From positions 1 to 64,000 of the forward strand of contig NZ_SDPN01000012.1 of NCBI RefSeq assembly GCF_004134825.1: a DNA stretch of 64,000 nt, read 5' to 3'. How positions within the stretch are numbered: the first letter of the stretch is position 1; each line of letters opens with the position of its first letter. The position numbers were made by a program, and so were the translations under genes. Shown here in pieces: positions 55,046 through 64,000 of the stretch. Source of the stretch: Agromyces albus. Its GTDB lineage: Bacteria; Actinomycetota; Actinomycetes; Actinomycetales; Microbacteriaceae. The notes under the pieces are model-generated. The model was not told where the DNA came from. It was given only the letters and a program-made list of their open reading frames with translations, and made no database searches.

Positions 55046-56143
55046 CTAGCCGAGGAACCGGTCGCGGAGGCGCGCGAAGAGCCCCTGCTGGAAATGTCCG
55101 AGCTCGGGCCCGTGCGACTTCTTCGAGGCGGCGAACTGCTGGATGAGATCGCGTTCCTTCGTCGAGAGCTTGGTCGGGGTCACGACCTGCACGCCGATCT
55201 TCAGGTCGCCGCGTCCGGTGCCGCGGAGCTTCGTGACGCCGCGGTCCTTCACGGTGAGGATCTCGCCGCTCTGCAGCCCCGCCCTGAGTTCGACGTCGAC
55301 GTCTCCATCGAGCGCCGGGATCGTGGTGCTGGTGCCGAGGATCGCGTCGGTCATCGCCACATCGAGGAAGCACAGGAGGTCGTCGCCGTTGCGGCTGAAG
55401 ACCTCGTGGTTCTTGACCTTGATCTCGAGGTAGAGATCGCCGTTGGGGCCGCCGGCAGGGCCGGCCTCCCCTGAGCCCGGCATCTGCAGGCGAACACCCG
55501 TGTCGACGCCGGCGGGGATGTCGACGGGCACGGTGCGCCGGGCACGCACACGACCCTGGCCCTGGCATGTGATGCACGGCGTGGCGATCACGGTGCCGTA
55601 GCCCCGGCAGGTGCCGCAGGGGCTCGACGTCATGACGTTGCCGAGCAGCGAGCGCACCGAGCGCTGGATCGAGCCGGTGCCGTGGCAGATGTCGCACGTG
55701 ACGGGCGAGGTGCCCGGTTGGCAGCAGCTGCCGTGGCACGTGCCGCACGTGATCGCGGTGTCGACCTCGATGTCGCGGTGGGTGCCGAAGATGACCTCTT
55801 CGAGCCCGACCTCCACCCTGATGAGCGCATCCTGTCCGCGCTCGCGTCGCGACCGCGGACCGCGAGTGGCCTGGCCGGCACCGAAGAACGTCTCGAAGAT
55901 GTCGCCGAACCCGCCGAAACCCTGCCCGCTGAAGCCGCCCTGCCCGCCGAGGTCGTACTGCTGGCGCTGCTTCGGGTCGCTCAGCACGTCGTAGGCGTGC
56001 GTCACCGATTTGAATCGCTCGGATGCCTCGGCTCCGGGATTCACATCGGGGTGGAGCTCTCGGGCGAGGCGCCGATACGCCTTCTTGATCTCGTCGGGAG
56101 TGGCGTCGCGTGCGACGCCGAGGACCTCGTAGTGGTCGGCCAC
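55046..56143 (-). CDS. dnaJ: Chaperone protein DnaJ
   Basis: 365 residues from the GTG at 56143 with AAAGGAC upstream. J domain with HPD in [19 protein letters not shown] short glycine/phenylalanine linker follows, then four zinc motifs: [24 protein letters not shown] and CITCQGQG. The first lacks the final glycine of CxxCxGxG. C-terminal substrate domains ([21 protein letters not shown]). It is the hrcA-linked DnaJ2-type protein of Actinobacteria and stimulates DnaK. Heat regulation through HrcA is likely. Confidence 0.96.
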   Translation of the reverse strand: MADHYEVLGVARDATPDEIKKAYRRLARELHPDVNPGAEASERFKSVTHAYDVLSDPKQRQQYDLGGQGGFSGQGFGGFGDIFETFFGAGQATRGPRSRRERGQDALIRVEVGLEEVIFGTHRDIEVDTAITCGTCHGSCCQPGTSPVTCDICHGTGSIQRSVRSLLGNVMTSSPCGTCRGYGTVIATPCITCQGQGRVRARRTVPVDIPAGVDTGVRLQMPGSGEAGPAGGPNGDLYLEIKVKNHEVFSRNGDDLLCFLDVAMTDAILGTSTTIPALDGDVDVELRAGLQSGEILTVKDRGVTKLRGTGRGDLKIGVQVVTPTKLSTKERDLIQQFAASKKSHGPELGHFQQGLFARLRDRFLG

Positions 56144-56204
56144 GGAGGGCTTGTCCTTTCGGTTGCCGGATGCAATGCGCCGGTGTCGCGGCGAATGACG
56201 GGGT

Positions 56205-57227
56205 TCAGCTCTCGCCGAGGGTGCGGGAGAGGTAGCGTGCCACGGCGCGAACCGCCGCCATGCTGTTGGAGTAGTCCATTCGGGTCGGCCCCACGACTCC
56301 GAGCCGGGAGATGTCGCGCCCGGGGATCTCGAACGCGCTCGTGACGACCGAGGTCTCCCCGAGGCCGAAGGAGGCGTTCTCACGCCCGATCCGCACGGCG
56401 ACACCGTGCTCGTCGGTGGCCATCTCGCCGAAGAGCTTCAGGAGCACGACCTGCTCCTCGATCGCCTCGATGACGCCGAGGATCGATCCCGCGAAGTCCT
56501 GCTCGGTTCGCACGAGGTTCGCGGCACCGGCGACCACGAGCCGGTCGGTGCGCTGGACGCGCGCCTGCTCGGCGAGCGTCGCGGCGAGCGTGTGCATCAC
56601 TGCGGCGTGACGGCGATCGGCGGAGCGGACTTCGCCCGAGAGGGCGATCGCGGCATCCGCCATCGTCTCGCCAGCAGCAATGTCGTTGAGGCGCACACGC
56701 AGGTCGGCGAGGGTGTCTTCGTCGACGGGCTGCTCGAGTTCGACGAGTCGCTGTTCGACCTGGCCGGAGTCGGCGATGAGGATGCAGAGCACCCGGTTCG
56801 GCGCGAGCGAGACGAGCTCGACGTGCCGCACGCGGGCGCTCGTGAAGCTCGGGTACTGCACCACGGCGAGTTGCTTCGTGAGCTGGGCGATGAGCCGCAC
56901 GGTGCGTGCGAGCAGTTCGTCGAGGTCGCTCGACTCGCCGAGGAAGGTCTCGATCGCCTGCCGTTGCGCCTGGGTCAGCGGACGCACGTCGGTCAGCTGG
57001 TCGACGAAGACGCGATAGCCCTTGTCGGTGGGGATCCGGCCCGACGACGTGTGCGGCGCCGCGATGAGCTCCTCCTCTTCGAGGAGCGCCATGTCATTGC
57101 GGATCGTCGCGGCGGAGACGCCGAACGCATGGCGCTCGACGATCGTCTTCGAGCCCACCGGCTCGCGTGACGCCACGTAGTCCTGCACGATCGCGCGGAG
57201 CACCGCGAGACTCCGTTCGGAGACCAT
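56205..57227 (-). CDS. hrcA: Heat-inducible transcription repressor HrcA
   Basis: 340 residues, ATG start. N-terminal winged helix [25 protein letters not shown] then [19 protein letters not shown]-like sensing domain and dimerisation part follow. Ends with [24 protein letters not shown], a strongly conserved family motif. Binds CIRCE to repress chaperone genes. It controls its own operon through the CIRCE at 57252. Confidence 0.97.
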   Translation of the reverse strand: MVSERSLAVLRAIVQDYVASREPVGSKTIVERHAFGVSAATIRNDMALLEEEELIAAPHTSSGRIPTDKGYRVFVDQLTDVRPLTQAQRQAIETFLGESSDLDELLARTVRLIAQLTKQLAVVQYPSFTSARVRHVELVSLAPNRVLCILIADSGQVEQRLVELEQPVDEDTLADLRVRLNDIAAGETMADAAIALSGEVRSADRRHAAVMHTLAATLAEQARVQRTDRLVVAGAANLVRTEQDFAGSILGVIEAIEEQVVLLKLFGEMATDEHGVAVRIGRENASFGLGETSVVTSAFEIPGRDISRLGVVGPTRMDYSNSMAAVRAVARYLSRTLGES

Positions 57228-57251
57228 GACCCTCGCTTTCCCTGCACCGGC

Positions 57252-57283
57252 TTAGCACTCGTTCTACCTGAGTGCCAATCATA
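57252..57283 (-). promoter_or_regulatory. CIRCE operator and -10 element of the hrcA-dnaJ operon
   Basis: TTAGCACTC-N9-GAGTGCCAA (57252-57278) matches the CIRCE consensus with one mismatch, 25 bases before the hrcA start codon. A TATGAT (57278-57283, minus strand) directly upstream is a good -10, so HrcA bound at CIRCE would block the start of transcription. Confidence 0.93.
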
Positions 57284-57307
57284 TCGCGACATGCCGTGCC
57301 GTAGTCG

Positions 57308-57337
57308 TTGCCAGCCCGCGGGTGTCGGCGCTACCGT
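57308..57337 (+). promoter_or_regulatory. Candidate promoter of the DUF4870 genes
   Basis: TTGCCA (57308-57313), an 18-base spacer and TACCGT (57332-57337), about 82 bases before the first DUF4870 start. Divergent from the hrcA promoter. Confidence 0.45.
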
Positions 57338-57418
57338 ATGGGTAATCCGCGCGTCACCACTGGCTGCGAATCTCCTTCACAGTCGCGGTTCATCAGAGAA
57401 CCTTCGAAAGGCACGCTC

Positions 57419-57853
57419 ATGACCGACCCCAATGCTCAGACCCCCGACCCCAACATTCCGCCGCCGCAGCAGCCTGCAGCACCGCAGCCGGTCGCTGCCG
57501 CGCCACTGTCGCCTGAGCAGGACATCCAGTGGGGTTCGTTCGCACACCTCGGTGGAGTCCTCGGATTCCTGCCGTCGCTCATCATCTGGCTCGTGTTCAA
57601 GGATCGTGGCACGTTCACGAACACCGAGGGCAAGGAGGCGCTGAACTTCCAGATCACGCTGGTCTTCGCGTACATCGCGGTCTGGATCGTCACGGCGCTC
57701 GTGACCGTCGTCACCTTCGGCCTCGGCAGCGTGCTGTCGCTGCTCGCCTGGGTCGTCTGGATCCTGGGCGTCGTGTTCTCGATCATCGCGTTCCTCCAGG
57801 CGAAGGACGGCAAGCACTACCGCTACCCGTTCTCCGTGCGTCTCATCAAGTAG
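57419..57853 (+). CDS. DUF4870 membrane protein, first of a tandem pair
   Basis: 144 residues from the ATG at 57419 with GAAAGG 8 bases upstream. A proline/alanine-rich cytoplasmic N-terminus (PPPQQPAAPQP) leads to the DUF4870 core: SFAHLGGVLGFLPSLIIWLVFKDRG, NTEGKEALNFQIT and two long spans ending with a short basic tail. Function unknown; the family is common in Gram-positive membranes. It is a paralogue of the next gene. Confidence 0.9.
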   Translation: MTDPNAQTPDPNIPPPQQPAAPQPVAAAPLSPEQDIQWGSFAHLGGVLGFLPSLIIWLVFKDRGTFTNTEGKEALNFQITLVFAYIAVWIVTALVTVVTFGLGSVLSLLAWVVWILGVVFSIIAFLQAKDGKHYRYPFSVRLIK

Positions 57854-57981
57854 ACGCCCGCCACCACGCGGCCGACGAGCGCGCCGGGGAAGGCGAAATC
57901 CGCCCCCGGCGCGCTTGTCTGTGCCAGCATGAGATCGACCGAGTACCGCCGTTCGGCGCCCCGACCTAGGAGACGCACTAC

Positions 57982-58362
57982 ATGTCCGACGCAACACCGC
58001 CGCCGCCGCCCTCGAGCCCCTACGAGCAGACCAACCAGCTGAGCCCAGCCGACGAGAAGCTGTGGTCGATGCTCATCCACCTCGGCGGCATCTTCTTCGG
58101 GTTCATCCCCGCACTCGTCGGCTACCTCGTGCTGAAGGATCGCGGACCGTTCGTGCGCGCACACACTGCGACGGCGCTGAACTTCCAGATCACGATGACC
58201 ATCGCGATGATCGTCAGCTCGATCCTCACGATCATCCTCATCGGCTTCCTGCTGATGGCGGCGATCGGCGTCCTGATCATCGTCTTCAGCATCATCGCCG
58301 CGGTGAAGGCGAACCAGGGCCAGCCGTACTCGTACCCGCTCTCGATCAAGTTCGTGAGCTGA
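57982..58362 (+). CDS. DUF4870 membrane protein, second of a tandem pair
   Basis: 126 residues, ATG start with AGGAG 9 bases upstream. Shorter proline-rich N-terminus, then MLIHLGGIFFGFIPALVGYLVLKDRG, HTATALNFQIT and two spans, clearly paralogous to the preceding protein. The last residues (YSYPLSIKFVS) mirror YRYPFSVRLIK of the first copy. Converges on hemW with six bases between stop codons. Confidence 0.9.
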   Translation: MSDATPPPPPSSPYEQTNQLSPADEKLWSMLIHLGGIFFGFIPALVGYLVLKDRGPFVRAHTATALNFQITMTIAMIVSSILTIILIGFLLMAAIGVLIIVFSIIAAVKANQGQPYSYPLSIKFVS

Positions 58363-58368
58363 ACGGCA

Positions 58369-59595
58369 TCACACCTCGAGCAGGCGCCTGACCACGGCGT
58401 CGGCGAGCAGCCGCCCTCTCATGGTGAGCACGAGCCCACCTGAGAGGGCGGTTTTGGCATCCACGAGCCCGTCGGCGACGAGACCGGCGACCGCCGTGCG
58501 TCCTTCGGGGCGCAGTGAGCCGAGGTCGATCCCCTCGCGGATACGAGTGCCGAGCAGAACCCGCTCGGTCTCTCGGGTCGACGCGTCGAGCACCTCGCGG
58601 CCGACAGCCGGCGACACCCCGGCGGCAACACGTTCTGCATACGCCGCCGGATGCTTCGCGTTCCACCAGCGCACGCCGCCCACGTGACTGTGGGCACCGG
58701 GGCCGACGCCCCACCAGTCGTCACTGCGCCAGTAGCCGAGGTTGTGCCGTGAGCGGTGCGCGGGCGCGGTCGCCCAGTTGCTCACCTCGTACCACTCATA
58801 GCCCGCAGCGCCGAGCAGATCTTCGGCGAGCTCGTACATGTCGGCCTCGAGGTCGTCGTCGGGCGTCTCGAGTTCTCCGCGGCGGATCTGCCTCGCTAGC
58901 TTCGTACCCTGCTCGACGATGAGCGCATACGCACTCAGATGGTCTGGGCGTTGCCCGACGGCGAACTCCAAACTTCGCCGCCAATCGTCGAGCGACTCCC
59001 CCGGCGTGCCGTAGATGAGGTCGAGGCTCACGTCGAGCCCGGCATCTCGCGCCCAACCGACCACGAGCGGAACGCGTGCGGGGTCGTGGGTGCGATCGAG
59101 CGCCGCGAGCACGTGCGGCACGGCGGACTGCATGCCGAACGAGACACGGGTGAATCCGCCGTCGGCGAGGCGCTGCAAGTCAGCCGGCCCCACCGAATCG
59201 GGATTGGCCTCGGTCGTCACCTCGACGCCGGCTGCGAAGCCGAACTCGTCGCGAACGGCGCCGAGCATGCGCACGAGGTCGTCAGCGGGGAGCAGGGTCG
59301 GCGTTCCGCCGCCGAAGAACACCGTCTGGGCGGTGCGATCAGGCACTCCGGATGCCTCGAGCATTCGCCGCGACATCCGGATCTCGCCGATGGCGTGGTC
59401 GGCGTAATCGGCTTGCCTTGCACCGCGCAGCTCACCGGCCGTGTACGTGTTGAAGTCGCAGTAGCCGCAGCGCACCCGGCAAAAGGGCACGTGCACGTAG
59501 ACGCCGAACGCGCGCTCAGCGGCCCCTGCGGCCGCGGACGGCGGCAGCACGCCGTCGGCCGGAGCCGAGTCGCCGAGCGGGAGGGCGGAGCCCAC
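58369..59595 (-). CDS. hemW: HemW-type radical SAM protein (coproporphyrinogen III oxidase-like)
   Basis: 408 residues from the GTG at 59595, two bases after the DUF1990 stop codon; the frame upstream is not coding. Radical SAM cluster motif CRVRCGYC in VYVHVPFCRVRCGYCDFNTY, then VFFGGGTPTLLP and the HemW-like LSAYALIVEQGTKLARQI. The extra cysteine of true oxygen-independent HemN is replaced, as in HemW proteins, which insert heme into partners. The usual C-terminal wing (GREVLDASTRETERVLLGTRIREG) is present. Confidence 0.94.
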   Translation of the reverse strand: MGSALPLGDSAPADGVLPPSAAAGAAERAFGVYVHVPFCRVRCGYCDFNTYTAGELRGARQADYADHAIGEIRMSRRMLEASGVPDRTAQTVFFGGGTPTLLPADDLVRMLGAVRDEFGFAAGVEVTTEANPDSVGPADLQRLADGGFTRVSFGMQSAVPHVLAALDRTHDPARVPLVVGWARDAGLDVSLDLIYGTPGESLDDWRRSLEFAVGQRPDHLSAYALIVEQGTKLARQIRRGELETPDDDLEADMYELAEDLLGAAGYEWYEVSNWATAPAHRSRHNLGYWRSDDWWGVGPGAHSHVGGVRWWNAKHPAAYAERVAAGVSPAVGREVLDASTRETERVLLGTRIREGIDLGSLRPEGRTAVAGLVADGLVDAKTALSGGLVLTMRGRLLADAVVRRLLEV

Positions 59596-59597
59596 GC

Positions 59598-60248
59598 CTA
59601 CACGCCACCCGCAGGATGCAGGGCGCGGAGCTCGACGCGAGTGAGTTCGCGCCGCTTCCGCCGCTGGCCGGGCGCGAACAGGCCACGGATGCCGCCGCGA
59701 GTCGCGAGGATCGACCGGATGGTGAGCCACACGGTGTCGTCGTCGCGTCGTTCGAGGATGAAGGACTCCTCGCCGCTCTCGGGTCCGTCGGCGGTCGTGC
59801 CGTAGGCGAAGCCGATGCGGTCGGGCTCGTCGAGCACGTAGACGACGAGCACGGGCGTGGACTGCGTGCGGAAGCGGCCCTTGCGGCGGAGCGTCGCCGT
59901 CATGCCGGCCGCGATGTAGGGCGTTCCGTCGGGGCCGAATCGCTCCTCGGCGCGCGGTGGCGGCTGGTCGGCGAGCGGCGAGCCGTCGGCGTCGTAGACG
60001 ATGCCCGGGTACTGCGCGCCGGTGCCCGTGGAGACGTCGTCGACCGTGAAGCCGGCGCCCCGCTGGATGCCCCACGTCATGAGCGATTCCGCGGCCCGCT
60101 CGAATCGCTCGATGCCGCTGCCGATTCGCACCGCGTCCTCAGCGGGACGATAGCCCGCCGGCGGATAGCGCAGGAGATCGGGCGCGAGGGTCGCCCCGAT
60201 CGCGCCATAGGTGACCGACTGGTCGGTGAACGTGCTTCGGCGAGTCAT
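59598..60248 (-). CDS. DUF1990 family protein
   Basis: 216 residues, ATG start. Contains the family pattern of single beta-barrel-like DUF1990 proteins: TYGAIGATLAPDLLRYPPAGYRP, then IGSGIERFERAAESLMTWGIQRGAGF and YGTTADGPESGEESFILER. No signal or membrane span. Function unknown. It sits between lepA and hemW with tight spacing and is probably co-transcribed with both. Confidence 0.88.
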   Translation of the reverse strand: MTRRSTFTDQSVTYGAIGATLAPDLLRYPPAGYRPAEDAVRIGSGIERFERAAESLMTWGIQRGAGFTVDDVSTGTGAQYPGIVYDADGSPLADQPPPRAEERFGPDGTPYIAAGMTATLRRKGRFRTQSTPVLVVYVLDEPDRIGFAYGTTADGPESGEESFILERRDDDTVWLTIRSILATRGGIRGLFAPGQRRKRRELTRVELRALHPAGGV

Positions 60249-60258
60249 CCGTCGCCTC

Positions 60259-62115
60259 CTACTTCTTCGCGTCTTTCTTCTCGGTGTCGCCGCTCAGGGC
60301 AGCGATGAACGCCTCTTGCGGCACCTCTACCCGGCCGACCATCTTCATGCGCTTCTTGCCCTCTTTCTGCTTCTCGAGGAGCTTGCGCTTGCGGCTGATG
60401 TCACCGCCGTAGCACTTGGCGAGCACGTCTTTGCGCATGGCGCGGATCGACTCGCGCGCGATGATGCGCGCGCCGATCGCGGCCTGGATCGGCACCTCGA
60501 ACTGCTGCCGCGGGATCAGCTCGCGCAGGCGCCCCGTCATGAGCACGCCATAGGCGTAGGCCTTGTCGCGATGCACGATGGCGCTGAACGCGTCGACCTG
60601 CTCACCCTGCAACAGGATGTCGACCTTCACGAGGTCGGCCGCCTGATCGCCCGTGGGCTCGTAGTCGAGCGAGGCGTAGCCTGCGGTCTTCGACTTCAAC
60701 TGGTCGAAGAAGTCGAAGACGATCTCGCCGAGGGGCATGTTGTAGCGGATCTCGACGCGGTCTTCACCGAGGTACTCCATGCCGAGCAGCGCACCGCGGC
60801 GGCTCTGGCAGAGCTCCATGATCGTGCCCACGTAGTCTTTCGGGGCGAGGATCGCCGCGCGCACCATCGGCTCACGCACCTCGACGATCTTCGCGCCCGT
60901 CGGGAACTCGCTCGGGTTCGTGACGGTGGCCGTCTTCTTGTCTTCCGTGGTCACCTCGTAGACGACCGACGGAGCCGTCGCGATGAGGTCGAGACCCCAC
61001 TCGCGGCGCAACCGCTCGGTGACGATCTCGAGGTGGAGGAGTCCGAGGAAGCCGCAACGGAAGCCGAAGCCGAGGGCGACCGAGGTCTCGGGCTCGTAGA
61101 CGAGCGCGGCATCCGACAGCTTCAGCTTGTCGAGCGCCTCGCGAAGCTCGGGGTAGTCGCCGCCGTCGATGGGATAGATGCCCGAGAACACCATGGGAAG
61201 CGGCTCGGTGTAGCCGGGCAACGCTTGGGTCGCGGGCTTCGCAGCCGTCGTGACGGTGTCGCCGACCTTCGACTGGCGCACGTCTTTCACGCCCGTGATG
61301 AGGTAGCCGACCTCGCCGATGCCGAGTCCTTTGCCGGGCGTCGGCTCGGGCGCGCTCACGCCGATCTCGAGGATCTCGTGCGTGGCGCGCGTGGACATCA
61401 TCTGGATGCGCTCGCGCGGCGCGAGATGACCGTCGATCATGCGCACGTAGGTGACGACGCCGCGGTAGCTGTCGTAGACGGAGTCGAAGATCATGGCCCG
61501 AGCCGGGGCATCCGCGTTGCCGACCGGCGCAGGGATGCGCTCGACGACGCGGTCGAGCAGTTCCTCGACGCCGACACCCGTCTTGCCCGAGACCTTCATG
61601 ACGTCGTCGGGCGAGCCGCCGATGAGGTCGGCGAGCTCGCGCGCGTACTTCTCGGGCTCGGCGGCCGGGAGATCGATCTTGTTGAGCACGGGGATGATCT
61701 CGAGGTCGTTCTCGAGCGCGAGGTAGAGGTTCGCGAGGGTCTGCGCCTCGATGCCCTGCGCTGCGTCGACGAGGAGGATCGCTCCCTCGCACGCCGCGAG
61801 CGAGCGGGAGACCTCATAGCTGAAGTCGACGTGACCCGGCGTGTCGATCATGTTGAGCGCGTACGACGTGTCGCCGACCTGCCACGGCATGCGCACGGCC
61901 TGGCTCTTGATCGTGATGCCGCGCTCACGCTCGATGTCCATGCGGTCGAGGTACTGGGCGCGCATGTCGCGGTCGGAGACGACGCCGGTGATGCCGAGCA
62001 TGCGGTCGGCGAGGGTCGACTTGCCGTGGTCGATGTGCGCGATGATGCAGAAGTTGCGGATCAGCGCTGGGTCGGTGGCGGCGGGCACCGGAGGATTGGC
62101 GGCTCGAGGGGACAT
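60259..62115 (-). CDS. lepA: Elongation factor 4 (LepA)
   Basis: 618 residues, ATG start. Ribosome-associated GTPase that acts on stalled or mistranslocated elongation complexes. G motifs: [38 protein letters not shown]-like domains II, III and V follow, with the LepA-specific C-terminal domain ([26 protein letters not shown]) replacing EF-G domain IV. Full length. Confidence 0.98.
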   Translation of the reverse strand: MSPRAANPPVPAATDPALIRNFCIIAHIDHGKSTLADRMLGITGVVSDRDMRAQYLDRMDIERERGITIKSQAVRMPWQVGDTSYALNMIDTPGHVDFSYEVSRSLAACEGAILLVDAAQGIEAQTLANLYLALENDLEIIPVLNKIDLPAAEPEKYARELADLIGGSPDDVMKVSGKTGVGVEELLDRVVERIPAPVGNADAPARAMIFDSVYDSYRGVVTYVRMIDGHLAPRERIQMMSTRATHEILEIGVSAPEPTPGKGLGIGEVGYLITGVKDVRQSKVGDTVTTAAKPATQALPGYTEPLPMVFSGIYPIDGGDYPELREALDKLKLSDAALVYEPETSVALGFGFRCGFLGLLHLEIVTERLRREWGLDLIATAPSVVYEVTTEDKKTATVTNPSEFPTGAKIVEVREPMVRAAILAPKDYVGTIMELCQSRRGALLGMEYLGEDRVEIRYNMPLGEIVFDFFDQLKSKTAGYASLDYEPTGDQAADLVKVDILLQGEQVDAFSAIVHRDKAYAYGVLMTGRLRELIPRQQFEVPIQAAIGARIIARESIRAMRKDVLAKCYGGDISRKRKLLEKQKEGKKRMKMVGRVEVPQEAFIAALSGDTEKKDAKK

Positions 62116-62195
62116 CCTGTCGATTCTCCCATGAGTTCCGGCCCTGCTTTCGACGGCTGTCGCCCGAGAGGCCCGCTGGCTAGGCTGGCATCACC

Positions 62196-62276
62196 ATGAC
62201 CGTCATCGTGATTGCCGGTGTTCACGTCGTGAAGCGCGTCGCGAAGCGCGTCGCGAACGCGACCGAGGCGGGCTGA
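62196..62276 (+). CDS. Possible 26-residue leaderless ORF before the hydrolase gene
   Basis: ATG at 62196, stop at 62276, ending four bases before the hydrolase start. The peptide holds a repeated KRVAKRVAN basic stretch. A TAGGCT (62181-62186) nine bases upstream could be a -10 for a nearly leaderless message. No homology recognised. It may be a coupling leader for the following gene or chance. Confidence 0.3.
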   Translation: MTVIVIAGVHVVKRVAKRVANATEAG

Positions 62277-62279
62277 CGG

Positions 62280-63110
62280 ATGCCGCGCGCCCGTGTCGTG
62301 CTCGTGCACGGTCTCCGCACCTCGGCGACGATGTGGCGGAAGCAGTGCGCCATGCTCGGACGCCACGACCTCGACGTGGTCGCGATCGACTTGCCCGGAC
62401 ACGGAACCCGGCTCGGCGAGCCATTCTCGTTCGACGAGGCGATGCGCCTCATCGACGAGGGGCTGAACCCGCCCGATGCGCTCCCGGTGCCGCGACTGCT
62501 CGTGGGGCTGAGCCTCGGCGGCTACCTCGCGATGGAGTTCGCGGCGACGCATCCCGATCGCCTCGACGGGCTCGTGGCGGCGTCGTGCGGCACTCGGCCC
62601 CGGGGGCCGGCACTTGCCGGGTACCGCCGGCTCGCGGCCCTGATCGGGAGGATGCCCGACCGCGGCCGAGCACTGCACGATCTGACGACGCGCCTCTTCC
62701 TCTCGCCCGGCGCTGCAGAGGACGTGCTCGCCGGCGGCGTCGCCCTCGACGTCATGGCGCCCGTGCTCGAGGCGGCGGCGTCGATGGACCCCGAGGCGGC
62801 GCTCGCCCGCATCGAGGTTCCCGTGTGGCTCGTGAACGGCCGATTCGATCACTTCCGCTTCGATGAACGACGGATGCTCCGTGCTGCACGCGACGCTCGC
62901 CTCGTCATCGTGCCCGGCGCCACCCACCTCGTGAGTCTCGTGCGCCCCGACGACTTCGCGGCCGTCGTGGCAGGGGCCGTGGCCGAACTCGAACGACGCG
63001 CCGCAGTCGCCGCACGACGTCGGCGGATCGCACGCGAATCGGGATCCGCTCAGGATGGCACCGCCTCCGGTGCGACGTCGACGGGCCGCATTGGTGTGGC
63101 CGGGGAGTAG
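62280..63110 (+). CDS. Alpha/beta-fold hydrolase
   Basis: 276 residues from the ATG at 62280. Oxyanion motif VLVHGLRTS near the N-terminus, nucleophile elbow GLSLGGY (Ser78), acid likely Asp in [11 protein letters not shown], catalytic His in PGATHLVSL. The last roughly 30 residues are basic and low-complexity. Cytoplasmic serine hydrolase of unknown substrate; esterase or lipase activity is typical. Confidence 0.9.
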   Translation: MPRARVVLVHGLRTSATMWRKQCAMLGRHDLDVVAIDLPGHGTRLGEPFSFDEAMRLIDEGLNPPDALPVPRLLVGLSLGGYLAMEFAATHPDRLDGLVAASCGTRPRGPALAGYRRLAALIGRMPDRGRALHDLTTRLFLSPGAAEDVLAGGVALDVMAPVLEAAASMDPEAALARIEVPVWLVNGRFDHFRFDERRMLRAARDARLVIVPGATHLVSLVRPDDFAAVVAGAVAELERRAAVAARRRRIARESGSAQDGTASGATSTGRIGVAGE

Positions 63111-63120
63111 CTGGTATCGT
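63091..63120 (+). promoter_or_regulatory. Candidate promoter of rpsT
   Basis: TTGGTG (63091-63096), 18-base spacer, TATCGT (63115-63120), about 107 bases before the rpsT start. The leader between is GC-rich and could fold. Confidence 0.5.
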
Positions 63121-63226
63121 TGCCTGTTGGCTTCCGTGTGGGTCCCACCCCGCACGATTCGCCGGCGAGGCCCCTCTACCTTCGCTCGGCACATCCGGTA
63201 CCCGCATAGAAGGAAAGACGAACCAC

Positions 63227-63487
63227 GTGGCAAACATCAAGTCGCAGATCAAGCGCATCCGCACCAACCTCAAGGCGCAGGAGCGCAACAAGGCCGTCAA
63301 GAGCGAAGTGAAGAGCGCCGTTCGCGCGACGCGCGACGCCATCGCCTCGGGCGACAAGGAGAAGGCGGCCAGCGCCCTCCGCGTCGCGACGCGCAAGCTC
63401 GACAAGGCGGCCAGCAAGGGCGTCATCCACAAGAACCAGGCTGCGAACCGCAAGTCGTCGATCGCGAAGCAGGTCGCTTCGCTCTGA
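63227..63487 (+). CDS. rpsT: 30S ribosomal protein S20
   Basis: 86 residues, GTG start with AAGGAAAG upstream. [20 protein letters not shown] at the start and the lysine/alanine-rich helices to [11 protein letters not shown] are typical of S20, which binds 16S rRNA helices in the body of the 30S subunit. Convergent with holA, as is common. Confidence 0.98.
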   Translation: MANIKSQIKRIRTNLKAQERNKAVKSEVKSAVRATRDAIASGDKEKAASALRVATRKLDKAASKGVIHKNQAANRKSSIAKQVASL

Positions 63488-63504
63488 CGCGAGCCACTCA
63501 GCTC

Positions 63505-63534
63505 GAAGGCCCTGCACGAGAGTGCGGGGCCTTC
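63505..63534 (+). terminator. Terminator after rpsT
   Basis: 13-bp stem GAAGGCCCTGCAC-N4-GTGCGGGGCCTTC with one G-U pair, 17 bases beyond the rpsT stop codon. Short T-poor tail. Confidence 0.8.
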
Positions 63535-63605
63535 GTCATTCCCGGCACACTGGCGGGCGACCGCGGCCGGGCGACCTCTCCGGGGTGACCTCTGCCGAGG
63601 CGACT

Positions 63606-64000
63606 TCAGCGAGGATCGCGCCCGCGGGAGGCGATGACGCCGACGAGTCGTTCGAGGGCGAACACCGGATCGCGCTCGGCGCCCTTGACCGCTGCATCGG
63701 TCGCCGCGAGCGCCTCGATCGCACGAGCGAGCCCTTCATCGTTCCAGCCGGCGAGATCGCGACGCGCCCGGTCGACCTGCCACGGCGCGAGCCCGAGCGA
63801 CGAGGCGACCTGCGCTCCGCCGCCGCGCACCCCCGACACCTTGGCCATTGTGCGTACCTTCATGGCGAACGCTGCCACCATCGGCACGGGGTCTGCGCCG
63901 CTGTCGAGCGCGTGACGCAGGGCGATGAGCGCATCTCCACGGCGGCCAGCGATCGCCGCATCGGCGACGGCGAATGAACTGGTCTCGACGCGGCCTCCGT
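63606..64000 (-). CDS. holA: DNA polymerase III delta subunit, C-terminal part (cut by window edge)
   Basis: The frame is open to the right edge, giving about 130 C-terminal residues. GGRVETSSFAVADAAIAGRR, then LIALRHALDSGADPVPMVAAF and GLAPWQVDRARRDLAGW, match the helical C-terminal collar domain of HolA, which opens the beta clamp in the clamp loader. The N-terminal AAA+ part lies outside the window. The holA-rpsT pairing is standard. Confidence 0.9.
   Translation of the reverse strand, partial: GGRVETSSFAVADAAIAGRRGDALIALRHALDSGADPVPMVAAFAMKVRTMAKVSGVRGGGAQVASSLGLAPWQVDRARRDLAGWNDEGLARAIEALAATDAAVKGAERDPVFALERLVGVIASRGRDPR

Noticed and set aside
59596-60075. N-terminal extension of HemW
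   Set aside because: Lies over the DUF1990 gene in another frame; family length and motif position support the GTG at 59595.

Overview
The window is high-GC actinobacterial DNA. The gene content and order (holA-rpsT, lepA, hemW, hrcA-dnaJ-rsmE-HIT-phoH-ybeY-corC-era, leuA, recO-uppS, dus-dgt-dnaG) and the frequent ATGA/GTGA stop-start overlaps point to Microbacteriaceae, perhaps Agromyces or a relative. That placement is inference; no rRNA is present.

Left part, 1-23.7 kb, accessory. It is a series of glycan-use modules, each pairing a plus-strand TetR regulator with a minus-strand catabolic operon. Module A is the C-terminal end of a TetR regulator cut by the window edge. Module B (347-15652) has a TetR regulator divergent from an operon of a family-5 solute-binding lipoprotein, permease DppB, a DppC-DppD fusion, ATPase DppF, then GH3, GH2 and GH106-like glycosidases and, beyond a hairpin, an SGNH esterase. 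None of these enzymes shows a signal peptide, so imported oligosaccharides are probably dismantled in the cytoplasm. Module C (15821-19507) has a TetR regulator divergent from a truncated SDR remnant, a GH20 hexosaminidase and a nucleoside-hydrolase-family protein. Next come a TetR/MFS drug-efflux pair, a tyrosine recombinase and an excisionase-like gene beside a CAU-anticodon tRNA. The layout looks like an integrative element or genomic island anchored at that tRNA.

Right part, 23.7-64 kb, mostly core. It carries a GT4 glycosyltransferase, a DMT-type membrane protein, peptide deformylase, a PadR/membrane-protein pair, tRNA-Asn, a complete dipeptide/oligopeptide ABC operon, dnaG-dgt-dus, ybaK, a FrnE-type DsbA protein coupled to a 41-residue CX4C microprotein, a frameshifted P-loop kinase, uppS-recO, a TRIC-type channel and leuA with a structured leader. 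Further right are a two-component system with an ABC exporter, the hrcA-to-era heat-shock/ribosome-maturation operon with a CIRCE operator, two tandem DUF4870 proteins, hemW, a DUF1990 protein, lepA, an alpha/beta hydrolase, rpsT and the end of holA.

A notable whole-window signal is the word GGATGCC/GGCATCC. By hand count there are at least 45 copies in the right 40 kb, often written with otherwise disfavoured codons and twice as perfect inverted pairs forming intergenic hairpins. There are only about 6 copies in the left 23.7 kb. This supports a DNA-level role for the word and a foreign origin for the left part. No CRISPR array, rRNA or transposase was seen, and no gene-free stretch exceeds 300 bases.
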